From Legionella bozemanae (GTDB taxonomy: Bacteria > Pseudomonadota > Gammaproteobacteria > Legionellales > Legionellaceae), in assembly GCF_001648595.1 (NCBI RefSeq), contig NZ_LBAW01000004.1, forward strand, positions 1 through 64,000: a stretch of 64,000 nt of DNA, given 5' to 3'. Both the position numbers and the translations under genes were made by a program. The notes below the pieces were generated by a model. That model was not told where the DNA came from, did not search any database, and saw nothing but the letters and a program-made list of their open reading frames with translations. Positions 37,037 to 45,967 of the stretch are shown piece after piece (position 1 is the first letter of the stretch; every line of letters begins with the position of its first letter).

Positions 37037-37183
37037 AATCAAGATAAACGATGCATTCCTCACTTTAATTTTACAATGTTGTAAAGAGCTCTCAGGCAGA
37101 AACAAGCATACAGGTTTTCCAGATTGCCTCCTTTCTTTAGGCCGGTTAAGATAGATAGAATTAAAATCTAAAGGAATAGATCC

Positions 37184-38878
37184 ATGAGTGATTTTTTTCA
37201 AACACCTCCACGCTTGGGCAATCAATATGATGAAGATCGAGTTTTAAAGGCTTATCTGGAATGGAAACTCCCTTCTTCCATGTTGACTCAAGTTCAGCCG
37301 GAATTGCATCGTCTTGGCCAACGAGTTATTGAAGATATTTATAAATTAGGACAAGAGGCTGAAGCATTCCCCCCCAAGCATGTCCCTTATGATCCCTGGG
37401 GCAAACGTATTGATCATATTGAAGTGTCGCAAGCATGGAAGGAGCTTGATAAAATCTCTGCGGAGGAAAAATTAATTGCCATAGGTTATGAACGGCAGCA
37501 TGGTGCGTTATCACGCATACATCAATTTGCCAAATTGTATTTGTTTCATCCTTCATCAGCAATTTATACGTGTCCTCTAGCAATGACCGATGGCGCTGCG
37601 CGTGCCTTAGAGCTTTATGCGGATGAATCATTAAAAAACCATGCATTCCCCCATCTGACTTCTTCTGATCCAGCCCGCTTCTGGACTTCGGGACAATGGA
37701 TGACTGAACGTACAGGAGGCTCTGATGTCAGCAACACTTCAACCATCGCCAGACCAGATGGCTCCCATTTTCGTCTCAGCGGCGTTAAATGGTTCACTTC
37801 TGCCACAACCTCACAAATCGCCATGACTCTTGCCCGTATTGAGGGAGCTCCCGAAGGCAGTAAAGGGCTCAGTTTGTTTTATCTGGAGCTTCGTGATCCA
37901 ATGGGCAAACTGAATGGCATTCGTATCAATCGTCTAAAAGATAAATTAGGTACTCGTGCCTTACCTACTGCAGAATTAACTTTAGAGGATGCTCCTGCCC
38001 TCTTAGTTGGAAATGCAGGTGATGGTGTTAAAAAAATTTCTTCTCTGTTTAATATTACACGCATATACAATGCATGTTGTGCTGTTGGTTATATGCGTCG
38101 AGCCCTTGCACTTGCTCGTGATTATGCAACAAAACGTGTTGCTTTTGGCCACACTTTGTCAAAGCATGTACTCCATCTGGAAACATTAGCAAGTATGCAA
38201 TTAGAATTTACTGCAGCATTCCATCTGGTTTTTCATGCTATTGAACTGTTGGGAAAGGATGAATTAGGTGAAGCAACAGAAACCGAACGGGCTGTACTAA
38301 GGCTTTTGACTCCATTGATAAAACTTTATACGGCAAAACAGTCAATTGCTTTAGTTAGTGAAGCATTAGAAGCTTTTGGAGGGGCAGGCTATATTGAAGA
38401 TACAGGGCTTCCACAATTATTAAGAAACGCACAAGTCTTATCCATATGGGAAGGCACAACCAATATTCTCAGTCTTGATGCATTACGCGCTATGCATAAA
38501 GAGAATGCGGCTTTCTTTTTTCTTGAAGACATCAAAAAACGATTAAGCCATATCGCCAATAAAGAACTCATTCAATCGCAAGTGAAAATTCAGCACACCA
38601 CTCAAAAACTGGGAAATTACATCCAGTCTATATCGCAGATGAGTGATGAAGAGCAGCAAGCAGGAGCACGACAACTTGCTTTTGCATTAGCACAAACCTA
38701 TGCAGCGAGTTTATTGTTAGAACATGCTCAATGGTCTTCGCAACACAATAAAGACACTCTGCCAACAATTACTGCAATTCGATGGTGTGAAAAAAATCCA
38801 CCTGAACTGCTCGATTTCTCGGAAAGCTATAGAAAAGGATCACAATTATTGGCCATGGATTATAACGATTTTCACTAA
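37184..38878 (+). CDS. Acyl-CoA dehydrogenase, AidB/ACAD-like
   Basis: The 564-residue flavoprotein carries MTERTGGSDVSNTST (FAD/substrate loop, about residues 181-195), FRLSGVKWFTSA, the helical domain LEAFGGAGYIEDTGLPQLLRNAQVLSIWEGTTNILSLD (split here as the family signature), and a C-terminal extension past residue 440. The long C-terminus and R-N-A-Q core resemble the AidB branch rather than short-chain ACADs. It should oxidise an acyl-CoA using FAD. AAAGGAATAG precedes the ATG. It is transcribed alone. Chain-length preference is unknown. Confidence 0.85.
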   Translation: MSDFFQTPPRLGNQYDEDRVLKAYLEWKLPSSMLTQVQPELHRLGQRVIEDIYKLGQEAEAFPPKHVPYDPWGKRIDHIEVSQAWKELDKISAEEKLIAIGYERQHGALSRIHQFAKLYLFHPSSAIYTCPLAMTDGAARALELYADESLKNHAFPHLTSSDPARFWTSGQWMTERTGGSDVSNTSTIARPDGSHFRLSGVKWFTSATTSQIAMTLARIEGAPEGSKGLSLFYLELRDPMGKLNGIRINRLKDKLGTRALPTAELTLEDAPALLVGNAGDGVKKISSLFNITRIYNACCAVGYMRRALALARDYATKRVAFGHTLSKHVLHLETLASMQLEFTAAFHLVFHAIELLGKDELGEATETERAVLRLLTPLIKLYTAKQSIALVSEALEAFGGAGYIEDTGLPQLLRNAQVLSIWEGTTNILSLDALRAMHKENAAFFFLEDIKKRLSHIANKELIQSQVKIQHTTQKLGNYIQSISQMSDEEQQAGARQLAFALAQTYAASLLLEHAQWSSQHNKDTLPTITAIRWCEKNPPELLDFSESYRKGSQLLAMDYNDFH

Positions 38879-38887
38879 GATGGCCTT

Positions 38888-38976
38888 GTAGCCTGGGTGC
38901 AGCGCAGCGGAACCCGGGATTTCTGGATATGAAAAACTACTTAATCCCGGGTTCCGCTGCGCTGCACCCAGGCTAC
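38888..38976. repeat. REP-like hairpin, family A
   Basis: GTAGCCTGGGTGCAGCGCAG and its inverse flank a short spacer, giving a long near-perfect hairpin ten bases after the acyl-CoA dehydrogenase stop. The same family occurs at seven other places in the window. Confidence 0.85.
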
Positions 38977-39065
38977 AAATGATTAAAATGATTCGGTTCC
39001 AACAGAAAGAAATAAAAATTGGCTAACTATACTATTAGATAAACCAGACTAAGGAGTTATCAAAC

Positions 39066-39524
39066 ATGAATGGTTCACCTCTGCGCTTTTTATCTTCTTT
39101 CTTTTTACTTTTTTTATTCCCTCTGACCTTACTCGCTGCAACAAACAGTCCAATCAGTCTGGTTGGAGCTCAAGGTTATGATCTCGTATCTTATCAACAA
39201 AAAAGCGGCCCCATCCGGGGGAGTGGTAACCATGTCGTATTTTATCATGGTGTCGCTTACATTTTTGCAAGCACAGAAAATAAAAAAAACTTTGCCGCAG
39301 ATCCTGAAAAATATCTACCGGCCTATGGTGGTTATTGTGCTTATGGCGTAGCAGCTGGTCATAAAGTCATCAGTGATCCCCTGGCATGGAAACTTGTGAA
39401 TGGCAAACTTTATCTTAATTTGAATAAAGAAATTCAAAGTGTTTGGGCAAAAGATATTTCAGGTAATATCAAAAAAGCGGATGAACAATGGATAAAAATA
39501 AAAGATAAAGATCCTTCAATTTAA
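39066..39524 (+). CDS. Exported YHS-domain protein
   Basis: The 152-residue protein has a signal peptide (about 1-26, ending LLAA). Its YHS-like domain opens with GAQGYDLVSYQQKSGPIRGS, followed by HGVAYIFASTENKKNFAADPEKYLPAYGGYCAYGVAAG. This is the YHS pattern in which Tyr, His and Ser positions sit near a metal- or cofactor-binding loop. AAGGAG precedes the ATG. The last four codons are copied in the tandem duplication that follows. Its function in bacteria is not settled. Confidence 0.87.
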   Translation: MNGSPLRFLSSFFLLFLFPLTLLAATNSPISLVGAQGYDLVSYQQKSGPIRGSGNHVVFYHGVAYIFASTENKKNFAADPEKYLPAYGGYCAYGVAAGHKVISDPLAWKLVNGKLYLNLNKEIQSVWAKDISGNIKKADEQWIKIKDKDPSI

Positions 39525-39566
39525 GAAATCTATTCACTAAATCTAACAGGAAATGCCTAAGAGACT

Positions 39567-39593
39567 GTCATCCCTGCGTAGGCAGGGATCCAT
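39567..39593. repeat. REP-like palindrome, family B
   Basis: GTCATCCCTGCGTAGGCAGG followed by GATCCAT, in the first tandem copy. Confidence 0.8.
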
Positions 39594-39663
39594 TTACAAA
39601 AATAAAGATCCTTCAATTTAAGAAATCTACTCACAAAATCTAACAGGAAATGTCTAAGAGACT

Positions 39664-39690
39664 GTCATCCCTGCGTAGGCAGGGATCCAT
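39664..39690. repeat. REP-like palindrome, family B
   Basis: Identical to the unit at 39567, in the second tandem copy. Confidence 0.8.
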
Positions 39691-39808
39691 TTACAATGTA
39701 CATCCTAAGCTTTGTTAGAAGATTTTATCTCCAATTTCGCAAAAATACTTTGTCATTGAGTCAAACAATCTTCGCTAGCTTAATTTGAGTTACGAACTAT
39801 TTTGATGG

Positions 39809-39835
39809 ATGGATCCCTGCCTACGCAGGGATGAC
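39809..39835. repeat. REP-like palindrome, family B (inverted)
   Basis: The reverse complement of the 39567 unit, with 1-2 differences. The facing pair could form a large stem. Confidence 0.8.
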
Positions 39836-39949
39836 AAAACTTTTGCATAAAGCACAGTACATAAGATAAAAAATATTGCATTAAACTCTAAAGCTCTTTA
39901 TTGTTAATAAGCTTACCAATAACTAATTTTATGAAAATTAAGGGAATTT

Positions 39950-42286
39950 ATGAAAAGAATAGGATTCTTAGTCGGTTTCTTGTTTTTCTTCAATCAGGGT
40001 TTTGCCAAAACTCCAATTGTGGTGCCTCAGCCCACCTCATGTATTACCGGGAGCTTTAGCGCAACAGGTACAAGTAGCTGGAAAACAATTTCGTTGAAAT
40101 TAACCAACAATTGCAATCAAACGGTAGATTTTCAAAATTCCACAATAACATTTTCTAATAGCAGTAATCTTAATACATCGTTTTGGGGAAACTTCGCACC
40201 ATTATCTTATCCAGTTAATAACTTGCAAATTACATCACAACCCCAAAGTGGCGGCACGTACTTATCCTCACTCTCATTACAATTTCCCACATATCCAGGT
40301 GCCAACAGCAAATTGCCTAAAGGAAGCTCTTTTACCATTATTTACGGAGAACCTACTGCAGATTACGTAGACAATAGTGTTCTTGTTTATTTAAATTCCC
40401 CAGCATCTACAGGTAATATCAATTTAATTAATGCTACAACAAAACCAGCCAATGTCTCGCAAACCTATGCTTTAGTGAATTTAACTTTAAATGGACAAAC
40501 TGTGAGTACCGTACAGGTTCCCTGGTCTGGACAACAACTCATATCCGGCCTGGCTACTGGAGTTTATACCGTTTCACCAATGAATGTTACAGCCGGCAAT
40601 GGCGTCGTGTATCAAGGAGTAGCAGATCCTGCAAGCTTAACGGTTTCTGCAGACGTCACGGTCTCCTCTACGCTTACCTATACTGCAAGCCAAACGACAG
40701 GAAACATCAACATCGCCTTAGCTGCATTGCCATCCCAATTATCAGGCTATGCCGGCATTCCTACAGTAACCTTAACCCGTATGGATAATCAAAGCGCAAC
40801 CAATGCTCAAGCTCATTGGAACACAATTAATGTAATCAGCCAGTTAACCAATGGAGTCAACTATACTTTTTCAACTCCGGCAATAGCATATAATGGCTAT
40901 AATTGTACTCCAACATTTACCCCAGCATCGGCTACCGCAGCAATTTCTGCTCCAACAGTACAACTTACCTATAATTGCGTTCAGGTCGCACAGGACAATA
41001 TTCCTGTTACGGTCGCAGGAGCCCCCACTTCTCTTTCTTCCATTAATACAACCTTTACTCCCAATAACGGTTCCCCTGTAACTGAAACAATTCCTTTAAA
41101 TAATGGAGCAGGAACAGGTAATGTCAGCTTAACTGATGGAATAGTCTACACAGTAAGTGCAACCGCAGTTAATGGTTATACAACCAGCTATTCTCCCCAA
41201 CCCTTAACTGCCTCATCTTCTGCTACCGAGACCATTACCTATACTCAAAACACAAGTACTGGAGGCAGAATTATAGGCTACCTGCCCGGCTGGCAAACAC
41301 CGCCACCTGCTACTGCTTTGGCAAATGCAGGTTATACCCATATCCTTGTAGCTTTTGGCGTATTTAGTACGACATCTCCGGGACAAATTACCTCTGCCTT
41401 CGATACCGTATCAGCAAGTTACATTCAATCCCTGCATAATGCTGGCATTAAGGTATTGCTGTCTTTAGGTGGTGCCTCCTCAAGTATCGCAAACACCACG
41501 GTCAATTTTCATCAGGTGGTGTCTGCCGCCTCTTCACCTACAGTATTTCAACAGACTTTTATTAGTTCATTAGAAAATCTATTAACTCAATACAATTTTG
41601 ATGGATTTGATTTTGATATTGAAAGCGGGTTAAACGCAGGGGGGACATTTGCCAATCCTACAGGGGATATCGCCGTTTTAGCCAATATCATTAATACCAT
41701 GCATACCAATCATCCGAATTTACTGCTTACCTTGGCTCCGCAAACTGCAAACATTGCCGCTACTTCAGGGTTTGATGCCACCTGGGGAAATTATGCCTCT
41801 TTAGTAATGCAAACCCACCAATCTTTAGCGTGGGTCGGCATTCAAATGTATAATGCAGGCTGTACTTTTGGCATCGACTTAATTTGTTATGATCCAAACA
41901 ATACGAGCACCCCCAATGCTTCCGTAGCCATGGCAACTGATTTATTAGAAAATTGGCCTGCGGTCACCAGTTCCGGACAACAAACAGGGTTCCAACCCTA
42001 CATCAGTTATCTCAACCCATCGCAAGTGGTTCTTGGCTATCCCGCACCTAATGCATCAGGACAAAGCGATGGCTCTCCTGCAGCAGTCATTGGGACCATC
42101 AAACGAGCCATCCAATGTTTGCGCACTGGAGTTGCCAGCCCATCAAGTTGCGATACCTACATTCCACCGCGAACTTATCCAGGATTTGGGGGAGTGTTTG
42201 ATTGGGAAGTAATTCATGACCAAAACAACAATTATCATTTTGCGACCAGTTTAGTAGATTGCGTTATTAACAATAATTGTAACTAA
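39950..42286 (+). CDS. chiA: ChiA-like secreted GH18 chitinase
   Basis: The 778-residue protein has a signal peptide (about 1-20) and three or four Ser/Thr/Asn-rich beta domains in residues 25-440, probably chitin- or surface-binding. A C-terminal GH18 barrel starts at GRIIGYLPGWQ (about 441). Catalytic residues are in GFDFDIESG, with Glu558 as the acid. SLGGAS and WVGIQMYNAG complete the barrel motifs. Size and order match L. pneumophila ChiA (about 760-780 residues), a type II-secreted enzyme important in the lung and for mucin and chitin breakdown. AAGGGAATTT precedes the ATG. Confidence 0.88.
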   Translation: MKRIGFLVGFLFFFNQGFAKTPIVVPQPTSCITGSFSATGTSSWKTISLKLTNNCNQTVDFQNSTITFSNSSNLNTSFWGNFAPLSYPVNNLQITSQPQSGGTYLSSLSLQFPTYPGANSKLPKGSSFTIIYGEPTADYVDNSVLVYLNSPASTGNINLINATTKPANVSQTYALVNLTLNGQTVSTVQVPWSGQQLISGLATGVYTVSPMNVTAGNGVVYQGVADPASLTVSADVTVSSTLTYTASQTTGNINIALAALPSQLSGYAGIPTVTLTRMDNQSATNAQAHWNTINVISQLTNGVNYTFSTPAIAYNGYNCTPTFTPASATAAISAPTVQLTYNCVQVAQDNIPVTVAGAPTSLSSINTTFTPNNGSPVTETIPLNNGAGTGNVSLTDGIVYTVSATAVNGYTTSYSPQPLTASSSATETITYTQNTSTGGRIIGYLPGWQTPPPATALANAGYTHILVAFGVFSTTSPGQITSAFDTVSASYIQSLHNAGIKVLLSLGGASSSIANTTVNFHQVVSAASSPTVFQQTFISSLENLLTQYNFDGFDFDIESGLNAGGTFANPTGDIAVLANIINTMHTNHPNLLLTLAPQTANIAATSGFDATWGNYASLVMQTHQSLAWVGIQMYNAGCTFGIDLICYDPNNTSTPNASVAMATDLLENWPAVTSSGQQTGFQPYISYLNPSQVVLGYPAPNASGQSDGSPAAVIGTIKRAIQCLRTGVASPSSCDTYIPPRTYPGFGGVFDWEVIHDQNNNYHFATSLVDCVINNNCN

Positions 42287-42288
42287 TT

Positions 42289-42372
42289 GTAGGTTGGGCA
42301 CAGCGCAGCGGGACCTGAATTAACAAATTTTATTCACGTTCAACACCCAGGGTTCCGCTGCATCTAGGCTAC
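42289..42372. repeat. REP-like hairpin, family A (diverged)
   Basis: A decayed copy of the GTAGCCTGGGTGCAGCGCAG hairpin just after chiA. The left arm reads GTAGGTTGGGCACAGCGCAG. Confidence 0.6.
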
Positions 42373-42751
42373 AAACGATTAAATCGCTTTTTAAGTATTT
42401 CAAAAATCCTGTCCTTGATTCATCCTTTCTCAATTTTCAGAATAAATAAAAATAAAAGAGGTTATTTGTTAATCAAACCTTAAGGTTAAGTGTTTATAAT
42501 ACACAGTAGAGGAAATATAAATATGACTTGGCATGCAATGTATAATAGGCGCCAAGGTAAAGTATCTGCTGGTATCTGATACTTAAAAATTGAATCCTGA
42601 AGATGGTATGTCATAAGTTATCGTTTGTCAAGAAATTGTAAAAAATATTACAGGGTTTTTCAAAATTATATTGATATTTGTATATTTTTATGTATTTATG
42701 ATTTATAATTTTATTAATTAATCTAATTTTAAGCACCTAGAGGAGCAGATT
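42373..42751. other. Regulatory spacer upstream of 42752 gene
   Basis: No gene is seen. It holds the PmrA-box-like promoter at 42468-42500 and a long, AT-rich leader of about 250 bases, with a small TTGGC/GCCAA inverted repeat near 42528-42556. Confidence 0.5.
42468..42500 (+). promoter_or_regulatory. PmrA-box-like site with -10 element
   Basis: TTAAT (42469-42473) and TTAAG (42480-42484) lie 11 bases apart, as in the tandem cTTAATatT-N2-cTTAATatT box of Legionella PmrA. TATAAT follows at 42495. The same 16-base core, TTAATCAAACCTTAAG, recurs at 43719. Confidence 0.6.
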
Positions 42752-43504
42752 ATGAAAAAAGGTCGATATGAGGGTCTTAATCCAGAACAAAGAAAAAAAG
42801 CAATAGCACAGGAAGAACGTCGTAACCAAAGAAAAGAACGGGAAGAACCTAGAAAAGGTTTTGCAGAAAGAGCAGAAGACCTTCGAAAGAGTCAACTAGA
42901 TATAGAGGATCAAATTAAAGAAGAGCATGCGGAACTCTCGAAAAAAGATAAAGAGAAAGGTGTTGTATTGCCAGAAGGAAAGGAACGAGACAAATATGTT
43001 CAAATGTGGCTAGAGAAAAAGGCCCCAAAGATCTATGGAGAAACTGTAGCTTTACGAGATAAAATTAAAAGTCTTTTAGAGAATGAAGAGCTTATACATC
43101 AAAAAGAAACATACGATGCTGCAAAAAGAGTGCTTTCAAAACTTGATGTATCAATCAAAAAATGGGAAAAAGATATAAACGACCATCTTGTAATTAGAAA
43201 AAAATCCGAAGGACTTGTTCTTAAAGACCATACTTATTTTGCCGATATAGGCCCATTGGCAAAACAGCATTTCACTCAAGAATTTTATACCAGTGCTGTA
43301 ACCGTAATTACAGAAAATAAAGCATCGATGATGAAAGATCCTGGTTGGTGGAACCAAGTAAAAGAGGCGATAAATAATTGGCTTGCAGAATTTGATGTAG
43401 GACCAATTTTTAAGGTGGAACCGACCCATTTTGGCATCGACCAAGATATTCAAAAAGGTATGGATAATTTGGAAAATCCAGATGAAACCATGCTTAGAAT
43501 ATAA
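42752..43504 (+). CDS. Candidate Dot/Icm effector, paralog 1
   Basis: The 250-residue soluble protein has a very basic N-terminus (MKKGRYEGLNPEQRKKAI, then EERR and RKEREE runs), a charged coiled-coil middle (about 40-165) and a C-terminal helical domain. In that domain DPGWWNQVKEAINNWLAEFDVG (about 205-225) matches DVSLWNAIKEFIKPALVFLH of the next gene. There is no signal peptide. GAGGAG precedes the ATG. The promoter carries a PmrA-box-like site; PmrA directly controls many effectors in Legionella. No catalytic motif is seen. Effector status is inferred. Confidence 0.65.
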   Translation: MKKGRYEGLNPEQRKKAIAQEERRNQRKEREEPRKGFAERAEDLRKSQLDIEDQIKEEHAELSKKDKEKGVVLPEGKERDKYVQMWLEKKAPKIYGETVALRDKIKSLLENEELIHQKETYDAAKRVLSKLDVSIKKWEKDINDHLVIRKKSEGLVLKDHTYFADIGPLAKQHFTQEFYTSAVTVITENKASMMKDPGWWNQVKEAINNWLAEFDVGPIFKVEPTHFGIDQDIQKGMDNLENPDETMLRI

Positions 43505-43515
43505 TTGCTTAATCT

Positions 43516-43553
43516 TAAAAAGCCTATATTGTGTTAATAATATGGGCTTTTTT
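43516..43553 (+). terminator. Intrinsic terminator after paralog 1
   Basis: AAAAAGCC-TATATT pairs with AATATGGGCTTTTTT around a short loop, ending in a T run. It starts about 12 bases after the stop codon. Confidence 0.78.
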
Positions 43554-43717
43554 AATTTTTAAAGTAATTTATTTAGGTAGTACAAAAACCAATTGGTAAC
43601 TTTCAGGCCCCCCAAGATTTTTTGTATAGAACTTAGAAGCGATTTGGATGATTCCTAAATGTCTTGGGTTTAGCTAAATAAACTTCGAATGAAAAAAACC
43701 TTATACAAAAGTTCTTT

Positions 43718-43751
43718 TTTAATCAAACCTTAAGCTTTATTGTTTTAAAAT
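43718..43751 (+). promoter_or_regulatory. PmrA-box-like site, second copy
   Basis: TTAAT (43719-43723) and TTAAG (43730-43734) lie 11 bases apart, with a -10 TAAAAT at 43746. It shares its 16-base core with the site at 42469 although the surrounding DNA differs. Confidence 0.6.
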
Positions 43752-43858
43752 ACGTACATAAGAAAAAAATCAACCAGATAGCTATATGTATATTTTTAAT
43801 CCTTTATGGTTTATAATTATCTTATGGCGTTATTTTTTAAGCATTTCGAGGAGAAATT

Positions 43859-44686
43859 ATGTCTAGAAACCTACATAAGACAACACTAGATCCTAAAAAA
43901 AGGAAAGGCGCATCAGAACCTAAAGATACTCAATCATTTGAAGAAAGACGAAAAGAGCAAAGAAAAAGAATAGTAGAACAACATGAACGTTCGGAAGCAA
44001 GAAAGGGGGAGTCCGTTAAGAAGGAAGAAGGCGCAAAGAAGGGAGCTGAAAATCCAAATGTAAATTGGGATAAATTAAGAAGAGATCTTACAAGTAAATT
44101 CGGCAGTGAAGAACAAATCCAAGCGAGTGAAAAGTTTGCTGACCACCTACAGGGAAAGAATGGTTTTAGCATCCAAAGGCAAGCATTTCGTCTGGCTCAG
44201 GAGAAAGTGAGGCCGGAACCAATCCCTGGGAGTGAGCAGTTACTGAAACTCGTTAAAGGGAAAAAAATGCCTGAGTCAGTAAGTTCTATTATTAATCTTG
44301 TGGTTGCCCTTAATAGCTATAAAGGAGACAAAAAAGGAGAGATAAGCCTTGGAACTGATTTGGCGAGATTAGCTGTGATAGGGGGATTAGGCCAAGCATT
44401 ACAACAATATGCCAGAAATAAGAACGAGGAACAATTTAAAGAGGCATGTACCCAAATAATGACAGAGTTTTATAAACCTTTAGCTGCAGATGTCAGTTTA
44501 TGGAATGCTATTAAAGAATTCATTAAACCTGCACTGGTATTTTTACATATTGATACGAAACGCCTCCTTAGTTCAAACGATCTTATAAAAGATACAAATG
44601 TACAAGGGATGTTTAAGAAAGTTGTGCAAGAAGGTATAAGGATAGCTGATGAAGAACAAATAGACACAAATCTCAACAAACCTTAA
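43859..44686 (+). CDS. Candidate Dot/Icm effector, paralog 2
   Basis: The 275-residue soluble protein has the same plan as the gene at 42752: a basic N-terminal tract (FEERRKEQRKRIVEQHERSE), a middle with predicted helices, and a C-terminal block FYKPLAADVSLWNAIKEFIK that aligns with FYTSAVTVI...WWNQVKEAIN of the first. Its C-terminus is acidic (RIADEEQIDTN). Identity is low outside this block. GAGGAG precedes the ATG and a PmrA-box-like site lies about 140 bases upstream. The pair probably arose by old tandem duplication. Confidence 0.65.
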   Translation: MSRNLHKTTLDPKKRKGASEPKDTQSFEERRKEQRKRIVEQHERSEARKGESVKKEEGAKKGAENPNVNWDKLRRDLTSKFGSEEQIQASEKFADHLQGKNGFSIQRQAFRLAQEKVRPEPIPGSEQLLKLVKGKKMPESVSSIINLVVALNSYKGDKKGEISLGTDLARLAVIGGLGQALQQYARNKNEEQFKEACTQIMTEFYKPLAADVSLWNAIKEFIKPALVFLHIDTKRLLSSNDLIKDTNVQGMFKKVVQEGIRIADEEQIDTNLNKP

Positions 44687-44737
44687 TATTCAATAATACC
44701 ATCGTTGATTATTTTTTAACCATGACATTCAAAGTGT

Positions 44738-44763
44738 AAGTTGGGCCTTGGCCCAACTTTTTT
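44738..44763 (+). terminator. Intrinsic terminator after paralog 2
   Basis: AAGTTGGGCC pairs with GGCCCAACTT across a two-base loop, then a T run. Confidence 0.8.
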
Positions 44764-44808
44764 ATGTGATTCAAATAATTTTTAATAATTCTTATCTCGA
44801 TGGAAGAC

Positions 44809-44826
44809 GCTGGGCCAAGGCCCAAC
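44809..44826. repeat. Hairpin related to the 44738 terminator
   Basis: GCTGGGCC AA GGCCCAAC repeats the same GTTGGGCC core, between convergent genes. It may terminate the gene ending at 44843. Confidence 0.5.
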
Positions 44827-44842
44827 CAGAGTGTTTTTTAGG

Positions 44843-45082
44843 TTAATGTTTTGTCTTTTCTGGAGCAGTTCCAAACAACCAATCCGTACTTACTTCAAGT
44901 TCATCAGCAATTTTCTGCATGATAGTGTTATCTAAAGTAACCCCGTGCAATAAGGCTTCTATTTTAAATTTAGGTAATTCGAACATCTTGGAACACGCTT
45001 GAATGCGTTCTGTCATTAAGGCAGGAACACCAAGTTCATCAAGCTCATAGTGCAAACGTTCAGTTAGTTTTTTGTTTGACAT
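44843..45082 (-). CDS. Small HTH (Xre-like) DNA-binding protein
   Basis: The 79-residue protein is started at ATG 45082 because AAGGAGACTACC lies just upstream; a start six codons earlier lacks a site. The five-helix pattern has a putative recognition segment LPKFKIEALLHGVTLDNTIMQKIADELEVSTDWLFG, which is the layout of phage-repressor-like HTH regulators (ending in xxWLFG). It is probably a dimeric repressor. It lies alone, divergent from the hypothetical at 45315. Its targets are unknown. Confidence 0.72.
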   Translation of the reverse strand: MSNKKLTERLHYELDELGVPALMTERIQACSKMFELPKFKIEALLHGVTLDNTIMQKIADELEVSTDWLFGTAPEKTKH

Positions 45083-45314
45083 GGTAGTCTCCTTTTTCAC
45101 TTTTTATTAGAGTAAAACAAGTAAGCTTAAGGATTGATTAACAAAGAGATTTTTTTAAATAAAAAATTATTAATACAAAAAAGTCAGAAGGAGGCGTTTC
45201 TCAATCTAAACGAAACCACAATTTGGGGAACATCCATCCCTATTATTTAAAGTGAAAATTATATTCACGAATGTTATGATTTGCGCACTTTGCAATAACT
45301 ATGGATCGATTATT

Positions 45315-45755
45315 ATGCCAAGCACCAAAGAAATGTTATTAAATATCTTAAAAAACACTAAAAAGGACTCACTTTCTCCCTTTCAGATTGAATGTCTTGA
45401 TATGTTTCAAGCAAAAATTAAAGCCATTCCTGTCGATGAACAAACAGAAATGGATTTACCAGTATGTGGCATTCTCCTTGATCACTGCTTTTGTGATTTG
45501 GACAATCTCTTTAAAAGTGAACAACGGATAATTAGTCTTATTAATAAAGGGAACCTGAGCGACAATGATTTTTTTAAACAAGTGGATCAAATTTTTGATG
45601 ATGAAATTAAAACATTAAATCACTTTTCATCAGAAGTTTTTTATAATCAAATACTTAAACATGTAAAAACGATTGTAATTGATATGAAAAACGAACTGGG
45701 TCGATTAAAAACATCCTTGGATCACCAATTAAGTGATACCCCAAAGCTCTCCTGA
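45315..45755 (+). CDS. Hypothetical helical protein
   Basis: The 146-residue protein is read from ATG 45315 (MPSTKEMLLNIL); upstream in-frame starts at 45252 and 45285 are possible and no ribosome site decides. It is all helical and acidic, with four Cys in the first 70 residues of the mature frame. There is no membrane helix or signal. No family is recognised. Confidence 0.5.
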   Translation: MPSTKEMLLNILKNTKKDSLSPFQIECLDMFQAKIKAIPVDEQTEMDLPVCGILLDHCFCDLDNLFKSEQRIISLINKGNLSDNDFFKQVDQIFDDEIKTLNHFSSEVFYNQILKHVKTIVIDMKNELGRLKTSLDHQLSDTPKLS

Positions 45756-45817
45756 AGATCAAACAAAATGTGGTGAATAGTGAAATATAAGGTGGTGACT
45801 CATATAATTTCATCATT

Positions 45818-45901
45818 GTAGCCCGGGTGCAGGCGTAAGCCGTAACCCGGGAAACTGCGAACAGCAAACCCCCGGGTTTCGCTTCGCTGCACCCAGGCTA
45901 C
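45818..45901. repeat. REP-like hairpin, family A
   Basis: GTAGCCCGGGTGCA and the inverse TGCACCCAGGCTAC flank the unit, which sits between convergent genes ending at 45755 and 45968. Confidence 0.85.
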
Positions 45902-45967
45902 GGATAGTGCCTTATTCAATTCCATCATTGTTGTACCAATGAATTACATCCGCGATTCATTCTTTTT

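Larger units (their letters stand above)
39504..39695. repeat. Two-copy tandem duplication, period 97 bp
   Basis: The segment from ATAAAGATCCTTCAATTTAA in the 3' end of the YHS gene through a family-B REP is repeated once with a 97-base offset and a few substitutions. The second copy repeats the stop-codon region as non-coding DNA. Confidence 0.85.
39525..39949. other. Repeat-rich spacer upstream of chiA
   Basis: This stretch contains the tandem copy described at 39504-39695, two direct family-B REP units at 39567 and 39664, one inverted unit at 39809, and about 110 AT-rich bases before chiA that should hold its promoter. No gene is seen. Confidence 0.7.

Noticed and set aside
39504..39835. 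Possible CRISPR array from repeated short palindromes
   Set aside because: There are only two direct copies with a 97-base period and near-identical spacers, plus one inverted unit. No cas genes. It is a REP-driven tandem duplication.
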